DNA from: Candidatus Neomicrothrix sp. UBA2517
Lineage (GTDB): Bacteria > Actinomycetota > Acidimicrobiia > Acidimicrobiales > UBA8592
Reading direction: 5' to 3'
Assembly (NCBI GenBank): GCA_002341185.1
Contig: DDNP01000018.1
Location: 1 to 28,957, forward strand
Length of the DNA: 28,957 bases
A model generated the notes under the pieces. The model did no database searches. It was not told where the DNA came from and was given only the letters and a program-made list of their open reading frames with translations. Positions 17,577 to 25,035 of this stretch are shown here, piece after piece (positions within the stretch are counted from its first letter, which is position 1; every line of letters starts with the position of its first letter). Both the position numbers and the translations under genes were made by a program.

Positions 17577-18812
17577 TTATACTTTTTCTTCAGTTGGGTT
17601 TGTTTTGAGGTTTTCTTGCTTTTGCTGTGGGAGTGAAATGGTAAATGATGTTCCGTGGCCCTCTTTAGAGTTCAGTGAAATTTTTCCTTCGTGGTTTAAC
17701 ACGACATGCCTAACGATTGCGAGGCCTAGGCCTGTTCCTCCACTGTTTCTGCTTCTGCTGGGGTCTACTCGGTAAAATCTTTCAAATACTCGGTTATGGC
17801 TGGCTTCTGGTATTCCAATCCCATTGTCTGAGATTATGATTTCTATGTTGTTTTCTTTGGCTTCTATTGTTATGTCAATTTTCCCTGTGCGTTCTTCGGT
17901 GTATTTGATTGCGTTATCTAGAAGGTTATAAATAGCTGAAGTGATTTGGATGTGGTCTCCCATTAGGTATAGATCTTCGTCTTCTGTCAGATTGATATCT
18001 ATCCCTTTTTGTTTCGCTATTGATGATGCTCGAGCAATAGCTGTATGAACTGGATAGGTTATTGGGGTAATTTCAAAGAATTGTTTTGAACCATGCTCTA
18101 TTTGGCTTAATTGAGATAGGTCATCAATTGTGCCAGCGAGCCGGTGAGCTTCCTGAGCTATTCTTTCAGATAACTCAAGGATTAGGTTCTTGTCTTCTTC
18201 TGCTTGGAGAGTCTCGGACAAGATAACCATCGCTCCGATTGGGGTCTTCAACTCGTGGCTGATGTTTGCTACAAAGTCTCTGCGCGTGGCGTCTAAGCGT
18301 TCTTGTTCTGAAATATCTTGTATGGCTATGACTACTCCATATCGGTGAGTTTCTATTTCAACTGGCTGTGATATGAATTTGAGTTTCTGATCTGTTTCTT
18401 TGTTAAGGCTTAATTCTCTTTTGAGTTGTACTCCTGTGAGGGACACCTCAATTAATTCAGTGATCGTGGCTTCAATCTGATGTTTGTGGCTTCCAAATAT
18501 TTTTTTGGCGGCAGGATTTTTATGGACGATGTTTCCTGTGCTGTCCGCAAAAATGATTCCTATGGGTAGGGCATCAATTGATGCTCCGTACCATCCGATA
18601 TCAACTAATACAGGCCTGTTTTGTCCACTGGGGTTTAGTTCTTTTTGAAGCGATGAAATTGCTTGACCTAGGTCAGAGGAAGTTTCTACCTCTTCTCCCA
18701 GAGCTATTTTTCGGATTCCGTCTATTTGTTCTTTGATTCTTTTTCTTTTGAGTTGGGACAGCAATAGGACAAGGCACCCTGAACAGATAGCACCAATAAA
18801 GAATAAGATCAT
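17577..18812 (-). CDS. senX3: SenX3/PhoR-like sensor histidine kinase
   Basis: About 411 residues from the ATG at 18812: one N-terminal membrane helix (residues ~2-20), a PAS domain (about 75-165, IDALPIGIIFADSTGNIV), HisKA with the phospho-accepting His in FVANISHELKTP (about residue 186), and a HATPase_c domain with N box (NLLDNAIKYTEE), G1 (ISDNGIGIP) and G2 (SGGTGLGLAIVRHVV). It should phosphorylate the RegX3-like regulator immediately downstream. A longer frame is open back to 18914, but those 34 residues are the out-of-frame reading of a PhoU remnant, so that start is rejected. The ATG overlaps a four-codon reading frame (18823-18809) that has its own AGGAG. Confidence 0.88.
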   Translation of the reverse strand: MILFFIGAICSGCLVLLLSQLKRKRIKEQIDGIRKIALGEEVETSSDLGQAISSLQKELNPSGQNRPVLVDIGWYGASIDALPIGIIFADSTGNIVHKNPAAKKIFGSHKHQIEATITELIEVSLTGVQLKRELSLNKETDQKLKFISQPVEIETHRYGVVIAIQDISEQERLDATRRDFVANISHELKTPIGAMVILSETLQAEEDKNLILELSERIAQEAHRLAGTIDDLSQLSQIEHGSKQFFEITPITYPVHTAIARASSIAKQKGIDINLTEDEDLYLMGDHIQITSAIYNLLDNAIKYTEERTGKIDITIEAKENNIEIIISDNGIGIPEASHNRVFERFYRVDPSRSRNSGGTGLGLAIVRHVVLNHEGKISLNSKEGHGTSFTISLPQQKQENLKTNPTEEKV

Positions 18813-18823
18813 TGCTCTTTCAT
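18809..18823 (-). promoter_or_regulatory. Four-codon leader frame coupled to the histidine kinase start
   Basis: The minus strand reads AGGAG (18833-18829), a five-base spacer, then ATG AAA GAG CAA TGA. The TGA overlaps the ATG of the kinase (ATGA). The best Shine-Dalgarno in the area is spaced for this minimal frame, not for the kinase, whose own ATG has only a purine-rich GAAAGAG. Either the kinase is translated by coupling from this mini-frame, or a one- or two-base indel has separated an older kinase start from its frame. Confidence 0.4.
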
Positions 18824-18849
18824 CCGTTCTCCTATCTGTTATTTCTATT

Positions 18850-18984
18850 CTATTTGTTTTTTTGGCGATCAGTAAGACGTGCGGCACCCGTTCGTTCAGC
18901 AGTCCATCCATCAACTATGTATCGGACACGTTCGCCGATATTGACAGCATGGTCACCTATCCGTTCGTAGTAGCGGCAAATTAG
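18850..18984 (-). pseudogene. C-terminal remnant of a canonical PhoU
   Basis: Read on the minus strand from 18984 to the TAG at 18850, this frame gives LICRYYERIGDHAVNIGERV followed by RYIVDGWTAERTGAARLTD. This is the conserved last helix of PhoU (RYYERIGDHAVNIGERVR), which in intact PhoU (about 220 residues) is preceded by ~180 further residues. Here only ~45 codons remain. Upstream in frame there is a TAA (19021-19019 area), and no ATG, GTG or TTG precedes the conserved part, so it cannot be translated alone. It is distinct from the intact PhoU-like gene at 19038-19709. It suggests that a full phoU once preceded senX3 and was truncated. Confidence 0.75.
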
Positions 18985-18993
18985 GAGAACTAA

Positions 18994-19022
18994 AAGTGAA
19001 TTTTGGTTAACAAAAGGTTAAT
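18994..19022 (-). promoter_or_regulatory. PHO-box-like triple direct repeat upstream of senX3
   Basis: On the minus strand three 7-base units recur exactly every 11 bases: ATTAACC, GTTAACC, TTCACTT, each followed by four A/T bases (TTTT, AAAA, TTAG). Actinobacterial PhoP/RegX3 boxes are direct repeats of GTTCACC-type heptamers with 4-base spacers, and the first two units differ from it at one or two positions. The site lies between the PhoU-like stop and the PhoU remnant, about 180 bases before the senX3 start, consistent with autoregulation of senX3-regX3 by its own response regulator. Confidence 0.6.
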
Positions 19023-19037
19023 GATAAAGCTTTTGTG

Positions 19038-19709
19038 TTAGTCGTCTATATCTGTTTGCCCGTCGTCTAGATATCCAAGATTTTGTAATGGTTCAGCTAC
19101 GCCAGTAACCACACCAGCGATGTTAGAAACGATTCTCTTCCAGTACCGATAGAGCACTGCTCGAGGAACTGCGTACACGCCTGGTTGGTCCGAATGCATA
19201 AAGTCTCTTATTTTGCCTTCGATTGATCTTCTTAATTCTGTGGCCCGATCGTAGAAGTCTTGCGCTTGTTCACTGGTATTTTCCGCCATTAAGTCAGCTG
19301 CTTCCGCAAACATAGCTGATATTGCACGGCGAACCTCGATAAGTTCAGCAACATCATCTTCGCCAACGAATGAAACGCCTTCTTCTGCCAAATCCAGAAT
19401 ATTTTTTGCTTGGTCACCGATACGTTCAATTTTTTTGATCAATAGTGTGTAACTGAGCACAACTCCTATGTCTGTGCCTCCATGAACGGCGATGTGAGTT
19501 ACCAGATCGCCACGGAGATCTTGTTCTGTTTTATTTATGTGATCGTCAGTAACTCGGATGTCTTCAGCTACTGAATCATAATCCGCTCCGCTTAGAACAG
19601 CTGCTGAGGCAAGGTCAAATGAGTGTCTTGCGTCTGCGAGCATTTTAATTGTTCGGTGGGATATGAGTTCCAGCCCACTGTCATTTTTTTTAAAGAATGA
19701 TAAAACCAT
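19038..19709 (-). CDS. PhoU-like protein associated with Na+/Pi cotransport
   Basis: About 223 residues, all helical, with two PhoU-type three-helix bundles. The conserved metal-binding-type motif KKIERIGDQAKNILDLAE lies near residue 95. The second bundle ends RYWKRIVSNIAGVVTGVAEPLQNLGYLDD and does not carry the usual E-R-I-G-D-H sequence. PhoU-domain proteins often follow NptA-type transporters, fused or separate, and tune phosphate uptake or sensor-kinase signalling. The frame is open to a GTG at 19739, but AAAGGA is spaced best for the ATG at 19709 (or the one at 19712), eight to eleven bases after the transporter stop, so the two genes form an operon. Confidence 0.85.
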   Translation of the reverse strand: MVLSFFKKNDSGLELISHRTIKMLADARHSFDLASAAVLSGADYDSVAEDIRVTDDHINKTEQDLRGDLVTHIAVHGGTDIGVVLSYTLLIKKIERIGDQAKNILDLAEEGVSFVGEDDVAELIEVRRAISAMFAEAADLMAENTSEQAQDFYDRATELRRSIEGKIRDFMHSDQPGVYAVPRAVLYRYWKRIVSNIAGVVTGVAEPLQNLGYLDDGQTDIDD

Positions 19710-19719
19710 CATTTTCCTT

Positions 19720-20847
19720 TCATCGAAGGATCGCAACACCTAACAATGGAACCACGATAAATACTACGATTACGTATACCACGGCAGCAACTCTTCTGTT
19801 AATAGCAATCTTAGCGAGGTTTTCAGCGAGGCGTATGGGGATATCGCGAACATACGGCATTGGATACAAGAGTCCGATGCCACCAACATTAAATAATGTG
19901 TGAACTATAGCTACGGTAAGTGCTTCCGGTCGACTTGTCGCTAATGCTGCGAGCAAAGCTGTGATCGTGGTTCCAACATTTGCCCCTAACGTCACTGGAT
20001 ATATATTGCGAAGAGAGACAACTCCTGCTGCAGCGAGCGGGATCATGATTGATGTTGTGATGCTTGATGACTGAACTGAAATCGTGATAATAAGTCCGAG
20101 TAGCATCGCTACCGTTCCTGCTCCCTTTCCAAGGACTTTGTTGAGAGATGCTTCAATCCGGTCAGCGACGAGTTTCCGCATATTTTTCGTGATAAATGCG
20201 AGAGAGATCAAGATGATAACGAGTCCTATTGCCACCAACAGAGTTCCAAGCAAATTGCCGGATGCTCCGATTGAGTCTCCTAGATCCTTTAGCCAACTAA
20301 CAGGTTCCTTCACCCATTTTTTGATGGGGCTTTTCCATTCACTTCCAGCTGACCCAACGAGTCTTTCGCTTATTTTCTCCGCTGAATTTGATAAAACGTT
20401 GGTCGCTAATTCGATTGGTAAGATAATGGACACTGCCATCAAATTGAAAAAATCATGAACTGTGGCTGCTGAGAATGCACGTTTGAATTCTTCTGATTGG
20501 CGCATATGGGCAAGTGCCACGAGGGTGTTCGTAACTGTTGTTCCTATATTTGCTCCCATGATCATTGGAACTGCATCGCCTACTCCTAATGCGCCTGTGC
20601 CAACGAGGCCGACAATAACTGATGTAGACGCTGACGATGACTGGACTAGAACCGTTCCTAGAATTCCGATAAACAATCCTGCTACTGGATTGCTAACACT
20701 TGAGAAGAGACTTTCTTGTGTGTCGGCACCCATGACTTTGATGCCTGATTCAAGGGATGAAACTCCGACGAGGAAGGTGTAAATGAGACCAAATACAATT
20801 GAAGCTCTCAGCGGAGTTGGCATTTGGTATTTCAACCGTTCAGACAC
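19720..20847 (-). CDS. Na+/phosphate cotransporter (NptA / PNaS family)
   Basis: A 375-residue polytopic membrane protein with the inverted-repeat architecture of the Na/Pi cotransporter family. The signature QSSS occurs in each half: VLVQSSSASTSVIVGLVG at about residue 67, followed by GANIGTTVTN, and SVQSSSITTSIMIPLAAAG near residue 258, followed by TLGANVGTTITA. It imports inorganic phosphate with sodium, a low-cost alternative to the ATP-driven Pst system and suited to seawater. The start is GTG, supported by AAGGGA four to five bases upstream. PHO-box-like repeats lie at 20915-20932. First gene of the phosphate module; the PhoU-like gene follows directly. Confidence 0.92.
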   Translation of the reverse strand: MSERLKYQMPTPLRASIVFGLIYTFLVGVSSLESGIKVMGADTQESLFSSVSNPVAGLFIGILGTVLVQSSSASTSVIVGLVGTGALGVGDAVPMIMGANIGTTVTNTLVALAHMRQSEEFKRAFSAATVHDFFNLMAVSIILPIELATNVLSNSAEKISERLVGSAGSEWKSPIKKWVKEPVSWLKDLGDSIGASGNLLGTLLVAIGLVIILISLAFITKNMRKLVADRIEASLNKVLGKGAGTVAMLLGLIITISVQSSSITTSIMIPLAAAGVVSLRNIYPVTLGANVGTTITALLAALATSRPEALTVAIVHTLFNVGGIGLLYPMPYVRDIPIRLAENLAKIAINRRVAAVVYVIVVFIVVPLLGVAILR

Positions 20848-20914
20848 ATTTTCCCTTGCTGTATTAACAACGATTTAACACTGACCTAAATAAAAGAATA
20901 CTAGGTAGCTACAA

Positions 20915-20932
20915 GGTTAATTTTAAGTTAAT
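20915..20932 (-). promoter_or_regulatory. PHO-box-like direct repeat upstream of the Na+/Pi cotransporter
   Basis: The minus strand reads ATTAACT-TAAA-ATTAACC: two heptamers offset by exactly 11 bases, in the same orientation and near-identical in sequence to the units upstream of senX3. It ends about 68 bases before the transporter start codon, a reasonable activator position. A second pair of GTTAA-type units at an 11-base offset (20862-20868 and 20873-20879) lies closer to the start. RegX3 control of phosphate uptake is the natural reading, by inference. Confidence 0.5.
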
Positions 20933-21003
20933 TCAACTGATAGTTCTTTGAGATGACCAATGCGCTGTTAGGAACGGCTTATACCAAACTTTATGGAGGA
21001 ACT

Positions 21004-21276
21004 TTAGGAGACTGCTTCTTCCTCTTCTTCGTAACCTAGGTCCCATTCGATAACGATATTTTCTCGTTCTGCGTCTCGGTTTACTCGCTCTCGATTTCGC
21101 CTAAATTGCGGATCATGCGGAGGTAGTAAAACTAAGCGAGCATCAACGCGTGTTCTAAGGCCATCAATGAGATCCTTGTCACCAAAATCAGATCGCATTT
21201 CCCAGTGTGGGGCAACGGGTCCCATGTAAACCATTTTGATATGCCCTCGTGGCGGTTCGTTCTCTATATCGGTCAT
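21004..21276 (-). CDS. Conserved small acidic-tailed protein, unknown function
   Basis: A 90-residue soluble protein with a compact core (GHIKMVYMGPVAPHWEMRSD, then DLIDGLRTRVDARLVLLPPH and DPQFRRNRERVNRDAERENI) and an acidic tail (EEEEEAVS). No domain I can name. The tidy motif-like core and a good Shine-Dalgarno (AAGGAC before the ATG) argue that it is real, and its look is that of a lineage-conserved protein. It is divergent from the whiB gene at 21378 across a ~100-base spacer that should contain both promoters. Confidence 0.75.
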   Translation of the reverse strand: MTDIENEPPRGHIKMVYMGPVAPHWEMRSDFGDKDLIDGLRTRVDARLVLLPPHDPQFRRNRERVNRDAERENIVIEWDLGYEEEEEAVS

Positions 21277-21377
21277 CTTTTGTCCTTATTTCGTTGAATT
21301 GAGTGTATCTACAAAATTCTTTTATTTACGGGAACTTTTTTGGCTTTTGACTCGTCTTGTAAGTATTGGAGGTAATT

Positions 21378-21635
21378 ATGGAAATTAATTGGATGGTTAA
21401 AGGTAACTGCGCTCACAGGGATCCTCAGATCTTTTTCCCCAGCGATGGAATAGGTGTTGCAAAGGCTAAAAATATTTGTTCTTCATGCCCGGTGCAAGAG
21501 GCTTGTTTAGAACACGCATTAACTCATCGGATAGATCATGGAGTTTGGGGTGGATGTTCCGAACGACAGCGCAGGAAGATTCGCAAACAACGAAAATTGG
21601 ATGCAGTCCTTACTTCAGTAGCAGTAACAAATTGA
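21378..21635 (+). CDS. WhiB-family iron-sulfur regulator (five Cys)
   Basis: An 85-residue Wbl protein. Four cluster-binding cysteines are at 11, 34, 37 and 43 (C-x22-C-x2-C-x5-C), followed by the GVWGG turn (55-59) and a basic C-terminal tail (SERQRRKIRKQRK) that in WhiB proteins contacts DNA. The residue right after GVWGG is a fifth Cys (Cys60), where Met or Leu is usual. Wbl proteins bind a [4Fe-4S] cluster and act with the primary sigma factor. The true start is ATG 21378, five bases after GGAGG; an upstream in-frame TTG at 21366 overlaps that site and is rejected. Convergent with a second whiB 12 bases downstream. Confidence 0.9.
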   Translation: MEINWMVKGNCAHRDPQIFFPSDGIGVAKAKNICSSCPVQEACLEHALTHRIDHGVWGGCSERQRRKIRKQRKLDAVLTSVAVTN

Positions 21636-21647
21636 CAGTCTTCTTAT

Positions 21648-21953
21648 TTAACTGATCGCCTTAGAGTCAGGCACAATTTGGATTACTGCCTCTCGCTCAG
21701 TGGCTTGTCTCTCAAGAGCACGTTGTCTTCGAATCCGTCGGCGTTCACGTTCGCTCATACCGCCCCAGATGCCAAACTTTTCGCTATTCTGCAGGGCGTA
21801 TTCCAAACAATCGCCACGGACAACGCATCCCCTGCAGACTTCCTTGGCTTCTCGTGTGGAAGCTCCTCGTTCAGGGAAGAATAAATCTGGGTCGACACCA
21901 AGGCAGTTGGCGAAATCTTGCCATCCCTCAGCAATCGCAACTTCCTCGATCAC
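21648..21953 (-). CDS. WhiB-family iron-sulfur regulator
   Basis: A 101-residue Wbl protein with cluster cysteines at 17, 40, 43 and 49, the GIWGG turn at 61-65 and a strongly basic tail (SERERRRIRRQRALER). The sequence ANCLGVDPDLFFPERGAS before the second cysteine resembles the WhiB2/WhmD type linked to septation, but subgroup assignment by eye is weak. The start is GTG at 21953, supported by GGAGG eight bases upstream. No membrane or extra domain. It faces the other whiB gene tail to tail. Confidence 0.9.
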   Translation of the reverse strand: MIEEVAIAEGWQDFANCLGVDPDLFFPERGASTREAKEVCRGCVVRGDCLEYALQNSEKFGIWGGMSERERRRIRRQRALERQATEREAVIQIVPDSKAIS

Positions 21954-22137
21954 GTATCAACCCTCCAGTTAAACTCAGCTACGCTGTTGCACCGATTTGG
22001 CGCGTCTAAAAACCCAAATATTAGGCTTGTAATTACATTAGTGTTATTTAAGCAGGTCAGGCAACTAAAAAGCAAGTCCATTGAGGAAAAAGATTTAATA
22101 TTTCAGGATTTAATTTTAATTGTCTCTGTTTCAATTT

Positions 22138-24168
22138 TTATCGTGAAGTTATAATTTTTCTTCTATGTTCAACAAAATCAACAAGTAAGTAATCACCGAG
22201 ATTATCTCTATTGGTGAAGAATGCTCGCCCACCATTCATTTCAGTGATTTTTTCAATGAACCTACTAAGTGCGGGTTCTGGGTCGAGCATAAACGTGTTG
22301 ATACGAATCCCATCCTTTGTGCATGCCATTACCTCTGCAAGGGTTCGATCAATCGTGAATTGTGATGGTGGATAGTCGAAATAAGGATTTCCATTTCTAT
22401 CAATATGGGCAGTTGGTTCTCCGTCAGTGACCATAATGATCTGTTTTGTACCGGTTTGTTTCGCCAGCATCTGGCGGGCAAGCATGAGAGCATGTTGCAT
22501 ATTTGTTCCTTGCATATAACCGGTTGATACTTCAGGTAATTCATGAATACTGATTTCTCGAGCAAGCAAATGGAATCCGACGATACCTAAATAGTCTCTT
22601 GGATATTGCATAGTGATAAGGGATTGAAGCGCCATCGCTACTTTTTTCGCTGGAAGCAATCTTCCCGTCCACGCCATAGAGTTCGAAAGGTCAAGCATTA
22701 AAACAGTGCTTGAACGGACAAGGCTCTCAGTCCGCTCTATTTCAAAATCATCAGGTGAGAGTTCTATAGGGGTTCCCCCTCCAGTTCTTTTAATTGCGTT
22801 GCGAACCGTTCGTTGAATATCTAAATTAAATGGGTCACCGAATTCGTAAGGCTTTGTTGAAAAGTCTCTCTCATGCCCTACCCCTTCATATTGGAGATCA
22901 TGGGATCCTAAATGATCTTTGCTTAATTTTTTGAACAGATCAGCTAAAGCCTGTTGGCCTATCTTTCTCATCGCACGAGGGGTTAATTCAAGTCTTCCGT
23001 CTTTACTTTCGACATATCCAGCTTTTTCTAATTCTTGTGCAATTTCAGATAGTTGATCCAGGCTGTTGGCAATATCATCACCCAATAGTTCTCTGGCGCG
23101 TTCAATATCTACTTCAGCTAACTGAGATGGGTTGTTCACAGATGAAAGCATTCGCTCCAACGATTCTATATCAGCAAGCTCTTCGAATATATTTTGTGCA
23201 TTGTCTAGAGACATTTGCTCATCACCGGAGAATTCGTATGACTGCTCCCAGCCAAGGTTCGGAAAGGCTTCCTGCAAATTCTGGCTTAATTGATCCATTT
23301 GCCATTGAAGGTCCATATCTTCGAGCAACTGGTCAGATAGTTCCTGAAGTTGTTGTTGCTGTTCTGGGGTCATGGAGTTCATCATTGCTTGAGCAGCTGC
23401 CATTCGTTGAGCCATAACTTCAAGGAGTTCATCAAGGCTCGTGGGATTCTCTGGAAAGAATTCTCCGAATTCTTCCATAAATGAATCAAAGTCGGGTTCT
23501 TCACCTTGAGCACGCTGCTCAAGCATTTCATTTAATGAAGCCATCATGTCTTTCATTCGGCTCATATCCTCGGAACCGATATTTTGCATTTCTTCAGACA
23601 TTTGGTCTAAGTACCGTTGCATGAGTTGCTCTTTGAGCTTGTCCATAAGGTCATCAAATTGTTGGCGTGCTTCTGAAGATGTGAATTCGTAGTTTTGAAG
23701 TTCCCGAACTTTCCCAGCGAGATCCTGTGGCATCATATCTAATTGTAAATTTCGTTGAGTGACGGTTTCTTTAGTTATTTCGGTTCGTCTCTCGTCTCCT
23801 GATTCGCTCGCTTCTCCGAGTAGGTCATCTAATGATTTCCTTTCTGCGTCAACAACGTCGTTTAAGCCATCAGAGACTTCATCATAAACTCCACCTAGGT
23901 CAAAGTTTTCAAGACGTTCTTGTCGTTGCTCGCGAAGTTCGTTGAGCATGTCCCGCAAGCCTTGAACCCTATCTCCATCCATATCGAAACCTGATTGCAT
24001 CAACCTTCTGAGAGCAGAGTTAATATCTCCGTCGAACATCAGGTCGTCAGCAATCTCAGACATGATGTCATCAGCAGAAAGATCGAAACCCGTTTGCGTA
24101 CCATCCCATGCAGAATACGCGTAATAATTATTATTCTTTTTGCGTCTTCGCCATTTACCCATGACCAT
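22138..24168 (-). CDS. VWA-domain (MIDAS) protein of the MoxR/Mg-chelatase-partner type
   Basis: A 676-residue cytoplasmic protein. The first ~470 residues are helical and rich in Gln, Glu, Asp and Met, with coiled-coil-like stretches (for example PEQQQQLQELSDQLLEDMDL near 270). The last ~190 form a von Willebrand A domain with a complete MIDAS: DLSNS at 493-497, Thr555 in GTNMQHAL, and Asp582 in TDGEPT. Such proteins usually work with a MoxR or ChlI-type AAA+ ATPase to remodel or metallate a target; no ATPase gene is adjacent, so the partner must be elsewhere. Starts at Met1 or Met3 are equally possible and no Shine-Dalgarno is seen. Divergent from the enoyl-CoA hydratase gene. Confidence 0.88.
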   Translation of the reverse strand: MVMGKWRRRKKNNNYYAYSAWDGTQTGFDLSADDIMSEIADDLMFDGDINSALRRLMQSGFDMDGDRVQGLRDMLNELREQRQERLENFDLGGVYDEVSDGLNDVVDAERKSLDDLLGEASESGDERRTEITKETVTQRNLQLDMMPQDLAGKVRELQNYEFTSSEARQQFDDLMDKLKEQLMQRYLDQMSEEMQNIGSEDMSRMKDMMASLNEMLEQRAQGEEPDFDSFMEEFGEFFPENPTSLDELLEVMAQRMAAAQAMMNSMTPEQQQQLQELSDQLLEDMDLQWQMDQLSQNLQEAFPNLGWEQSYEFSGDEQMSLDNAQNIFEELADIESLERMLSSVNNPSQLAEVDIERARELLGDDIANSLDQLSEIAQELEKAGYVESKDGRLELTPRAMRKIGQQALADLFKKLSKDHLGSHDLQYEGVGHERDFSTKPYEFGDPFNLDIQRTVRNAIKRTGGGTPIELSPDDFEIERTESLVRSSTVLMLDLSNSMAWTGRLLPAKKVAMALQSLITMQYPRDYLGIVGFHLLAREISIHELPEVSTGYMQGTNMQHALMLARQMLAKQTGTKQIIMVTDGEPTAHIDRNGNPYFDYPPSQFTIDRTLAEVMACTKDGIRINTFMLDPEPALSRFIEKITEMNGGRAFFTNRDNLGDYLLVDFVEHRRKIITSR

Positions 24169-24273
24169 GTTCTGACAGTACCAGCCCTATCGGCTTGTGC
24201 ACATATTGAACATAGGTTGGTTTCGTCAAGTCAAGTTGTGATGAAGTTTGAGATGTGAACTATGGTCTAAATC

Positions 24274-25035
24274 ATGATTGTTGAATATGAGAAAAAAGGG
24301 CGCGTAGCCATCATCACTTTAAATAGACCTGAGGCACGCAATGCAGTTTCAGGGGAACTTGCACAAGCTCTCGAAGGAGCTATAGACAAACTCGAAGCTG
24401 ATGATGATGCGTGGGTTGGGATTCTTGCAGGCAATGGACCTGTTTTTTGCGCCGGTGCAGATCTTAAAGCTGTCGCTTCTGGGAAAGCCAATCTAGGCAC
24501 AAGCCGAGGTGGTTTCGGTGGGTTTGTAACGCTGGAAAGAACGAAACCAGTAATTGCAGCTGTTGAAGGCCCAGCTGTTGCCGGTGGTTGCGAATTAGTT
24601 CTTGCATGCGACCTTGTCGTTGCATCTTCCAATGCTGCGTTTGGCCTCCCAGAAGTTAAACGGAGCCTTGTTGCCATGGCAGGTGGCACGACAAGGCTAC
24701 CTAAACGTGTCCCCCAAAATATTGCTATGGAAATGGCATTGACTGGGGACACAATCACAGCTGAACGAGCCCACCAGCATGGATTGGTAAATATTCTTTG
24801 TGAATCAGGTGAAGCGATCAACGAGGCATTGAATTTAGCTGAACGCATCAATGCCAATGCTCCTCTTGCTGTTCGCGCTACCCGACAAGCTGTCTCACAA
24901 GGAGCAATGGTTAGCGATGATGAAGGTATCCGAATCGCTGTTGAACTATTTAAACCTGTCGCCTCTAGCGAAGATGCCAAAGAAGGGCCTCTCGCTTTCG
25001 TTGAAAAACGTTTACCGGAATGGAAAGCACACTGA
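24274..25035 (+). CDS. Enoyl-CoA hydratase / crotonase family protein
   Basis: A 253-residue crotonase-fold enzyme of normal length. The oxyanion-hole and CoA-binding segments are visible (VFCAGADLKAVAS and VEGPAVAGGCELVLACDLVV), and the two catalytic acids of true hydratases are present at Glu107 (GGCELVLACD) and Glu127 (GLPEVKR), 20 residues apart as in mitochondrial enoyl-CoA hydratase (Glu144/Glu164). Hydration of trans-2-enoyl-CoA in fatty-acid or branched-chain catabolism is the likely reaction. No Shine-Dalgarno is seen before the ATG. The 3' end overlaps the Nudix gene by 16 bases. Confidence 0.92.
   Translation: MIVEYEKKGRVAIITLNRPEARNAVSGELAQALEGAIDKLEADDDAWVGILAGNGPVFCAGADLKAVASGKANLGTSRGGFGGFVTLERTKPVIAAVEGPAVAGGCELVLACDLVVASSNAAFGLPEVKRSLVAMAGGTTRLPKRVPQNIAMEMALTGDTITAERAHQHGLVNILCESGEAINEALNLAERINANAPLAVRATRQAVSQGAMVSDDEGIRIAVELFKPVASSEDAKEGPLAFVEKRLPEWKAH

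Noticed and set aside
18813..18914. Longer N terminus for the histidine kinase (start at 18914)
   Set aside because: Those residues are the shifted-frame reading of the PhoU remnant; the membrane helix begins right after the ATG at 18812.
24267..24980. 237-codon minus-strand frame opposite the enoyl-CoA hydratase
   Set aside because: Antisense shadow of a clear crotonase gene; Ala/Ser/Arg-rich with no domain.
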